Shown here in pieces: positions 8,152-8,553 of a stretch of 8,553 bases of DNA; the stretch's first letter is position 1; each line of letters begins with the position of its first letter. Source of the DNA: an uncultured Lentisphaeria bacterium. GTDB taxonomy: Bacteria > Verrucomicrobiota > Lentisphaeria > JABSQK01 > CAJWLW01. The stretch lies in the NCBI GenBank assembly GCA_913042885.1, contig CAJWLW010000207.1, positions 1 through 8,553 on the forward strand. The letters are read 5' to 3'. The position numbers were made by a program, and so were the translations under genes. Under the pieces are notes generated by a model. It made no database searches. It saw only the letters and a program-made list of their open reading frames with translations, and was not told where the DNA came from.

Positions 8152-8180
8152 TGAATATGAAAAATCGTTACGGTTGTAAA
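8152..8180 (-). promoter_or_regulatory. Weak candidate promoter for the DUF3568-like lipoprotein gene
   Basis: On the minus strand TTTACA (8180 down to 8175, 5 of 6 match to the -35) is followed after 17 nt by TATTCA (8157 down to 8152, 3 of 6). The spacing is ideal but the -10 is poor. It would start transcription about 20 nt before the ATG's ribosome-binding region. Confidence 0.3.
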
Positions 8181-8291
8181 CTAATTCGCCAGAAACGCCA
8201 ATCAAGCTGTCCTATTATTCCACCTGGCCCGGTCTTGCCGCTCTGTGTGATTTGCAGTATTGTACTCTTACCGTGCCTGCCTGATGGTTAA
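8157..8291 (+). CDS. Candidate 44-residue small protein with hydrophobic C-terminal segment
   Basis: An ATG at 8157 is preceded by GGAGGTGA (8140-8147), 9 nt upstream, and runs 44 codons to TAA at 8289-8291. The product begins with a basic segment (MKNRYGCKLIRQKRQ) and has a hydrophobic stretch around residues 27-41 (VLPLCVICSIVLLPC) with several cysteines, so a small membrane peptide is possible. It resembles no family I know. The Shine-Dalgarno is within the divergent leader of the lipoprotein gene, so the match may be chance. Its end overlaps the candidate promoter at 8235-8263 and the first RNA stem, so both cannot be simple. Confidence 0.2.
   Translation: MKNRYGCKLIRQKRQSSCPIIPPGPVLPLCVICSIVLLPCLPDG
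8235..8263 (+). promoter_or_regulatory. Candidate promoter for the structured 3' transcript
   Basis: TTGCCG (8235-8240) and TATTGT (8258-8263), each 4 of 6 to consensus, are separated by exactly 17 nt. Initiation would be near 8270, just before the first inverted-repeat arm at 8278, which is consistent with the downstream structures forming one RNA. Confidence 0.35.
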
Positions 8292-8311
8292 TTGGGCACA
8301 ACAAACTCGGG

Positions 8312-8367
8312 CAGCCTGCTACATCAGGCAATAGTCGGCTCTTGCAGCCGGAGCGATGTGCAGGCTG
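8312..8367 (+). repeat. Long imperfect inverted repeat (stem B), alternative to stem A
   Basis: CAGCCTGC (8312-8319) and ACATC (8321-8325) are complementary to GATGT (8355-8359) and GCAGGCTG (8360-8367), with only T8320 unpaired. The loop holds a second hairpin with CGGCT and AGCCG arms around CTTGC. The complementarity is direct from the sequence; folding in the cell is inferred. Confidence 0.6.
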
Positions 8368-8424
8368 TGTTTGCGACGACAGCGTAGGCACCTGTTCTCG
8401 CGGCAACAGCAACACACAGGAAAA

Positions 8425-8436
8425 AAGGAGGTGATC
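8425..8436 (+). promoter_or_regulatory. Exceptionally strong Shine-Dalgarno of the mini-ORF
   Basis: AAGGAGGTGATC is complementary over 12 nt to the typical 3' tail of bacterial 16S rRNA. The GGAGG core (8427-8431) is 5 nt from the ATG at 8437, ideal spacing. CACCT at 8389-8393 could pair with AGGTG (8429-8433) and hide the site, a possible but short control element. Confidence 0.7.
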
Positions 8437-8469
8437 ATGGAAATCTATTTAGGGAGTAAAGCCGCGTAG
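8437..8469 (+). CDS. Ten-codon mini-ORF (leader or small peptide)
   Basis: The ORF encodes MEIYLGSKAA and stops at TAG (8467-8469). It is far below normal gene-calling size; the support is the preceding 12-nt Shine-Dalgarno with ideal spacing and the placement between structured RNA and a terminator. It uses TTA, GGG and AGT codons, which look uncommon beside the neighbouring GC-rich genes. It is not a PqqA-type precursor, which is about twice as long with a conserved E-x-x-x-Y. It may be a regulatory leader peptide whose translation changes the downstream hairpin, or a ribosome-binding decoy on a small RNA. No function can be assigned. Confidence 0.4.
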   Translation: MEIYLGSKAA

Positions 8470-8490
8470 ACGGCGACGCCTGCCGTTTAC
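8466..8490 (+). other. Hairpin beginning at the mini-ORF stop codon
   Basis: GTAGACGGC (8466-8474) pairs with GCCGTTTAC (8482-8490) over 9 bp with one G-T pair (8469 with 8487) and a 7-nt loop. The stop codon TAG lies in the 5' arm, so a ribosome terminating here would melt the stem. Confidence 0.5.
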
Positions 8491-8505
8491 AGCGGTGTGC
8501 ATTCC

Positions 8506-8553
8506 TGCCGCGGCCGGACCACGACAGCCTGTCGACCCGGCCGCGGCATTTTT
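8506..8553 (+). terminator. Strong intrinsic (rho-independent) terminator
   Basis: TGCCGCGGCCGG (8506-8517) and CCGGCCGCGGCA (8537-8548) form a 12-bp perfect GC-rich stem, followed directly by at least five T residues to the window end. The 19-nt loop can form an inner CGACA/TGTCG hairpin (8522-8526 with 8530-8534). It ends the structured plus-strand transcript. The T-run may continue beyond the window. Confidence 0.88.

Larger units (their letters stand above)
8270..8553 (+). ncRNA. Putative structured small RNA or leader RNA (about 280 nt)
   Basis: This region has no conventional gene but carries ordered signals on the plus strand. Stem A pairs TGCCTGATG (8278-8286) with CATCAGGCA (8322-8330). 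Stem B pairs 8312-8325 with 8355-8367, giving 13 bp with one bulged T at 8320, and is capped by CGGCT/AGCCG (8336-8340 with 8346-8350). A and B share bases 8322-8325, so they compete. A mini-ORF with a very strong Shine-Dalgarno follows (8425-8469), then a hairpin at its stop codon (8466-8490) and an intrinsic terminator (8506-8553). I do not recognise a known riboswitch, tmRNA, RNase P, 6S or SRP RNA. It could be a stand-alone RNA encoding a peptide, or a leader that controls a gene past the right edge. The exact 5' end is inferred from a weak promoter. Confidence 0.4.

Noticed and set aside
8215..8415. 66-residue minus-strand frame in the terminal spacer
   Set aside because: It has no Shine-Dalgarno before its GTG start and no motif, and it lies antisense to the structured RNA signals.
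8206..8553. tmRNA, RNase P RNA, 6S or SRP RNA
   Set aside because: The mini-ORF ending in AA and the region's length suggested tmRNA, but there is no tRNA-like 5' end or CCA-type 3' end. The conserved cores of RNase P and SRP RNA are also not visible.
1..8553. Insertion sequences, CRISPR arrays, tRNA or phage genes
   Set aside because: No transposase, integrase, repeat-spacer pattern or tRNA-like structure was seen.

Overview
The window looks like a GC-rich proteobacterial chromosome, most likely a gammaproteobacterium. The evidence is a Rep-like superfamily 1 helicase, Gram-negative-style Shine-Dalgarno sites, sigma70-like promoters and a small lipoprotein. The lineage is inferred from protein character only, not from a marker gene. 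There are six well-supported protein genes, no tRNA or rRNA, no insertion sequence and no CRISPR array. Five of the six genes are complete; the first is cut by the left edge.

Layout. Positions 1-1428 (+) hold the C-terminal part of an APC-type amino-acid permease that carries a PTS EIIA-like domain and a TrkA-C (RCK_C) domain. A sigma70-like promoter overlaps its stop codon and should serve a 374-residue phosphofructokinase at 1492-2616 (+), which has clade-specific active-site residues. This converges on a Rep/UvrD-type DNA helicase at 2652-4712 (-). A 108-bp divergent spacer separates the helicase from a fold-type I aminotransferase at 4821-6116 (+). After 39 bp comes a rhomboid intramembrane protease with a roughly 320-residue N-terminal extension, at 6156-7724 (+). 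This converges, with 13 bp between stops, on a small DUF3568-like lipoprotein at 7738-8124 (-).

The last 429 bp (8125-8553) hold no conventional gene but are not featureless. They contain a candidate 44-codon ORF with a good Shine-Dalgarno site (8157-8291), a candidate promoter near 8235-8263, two mutually exclusive long-range RNA stems (8278-8367) and a 10-codon ORF. That ORF has a Shine-Dalgarno sequence matching the 16S rRNA tail over 12 nt (8425-8469). A hairpin then begins at its last codon and includes its stop codon, and a 12-bp perfect terminator ends the window (8506-8553). This reads as a short structured transcript of about 280 nt, either an independent small RNA encoding a mini-peptide or a regulatory leader for a gene beyond the right edge. 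It is the most unusual part of the window.

The genes do not form an obvious single pathway. The permease and phosphofructokinase share a direction and may be linked through central carbon metabolism, with the EIIA-like domain as a possible sensor. The aminotransferase and rhomboid protease could be co-transcribed. The rest looks like ordinary housekeeping neighbourhood.
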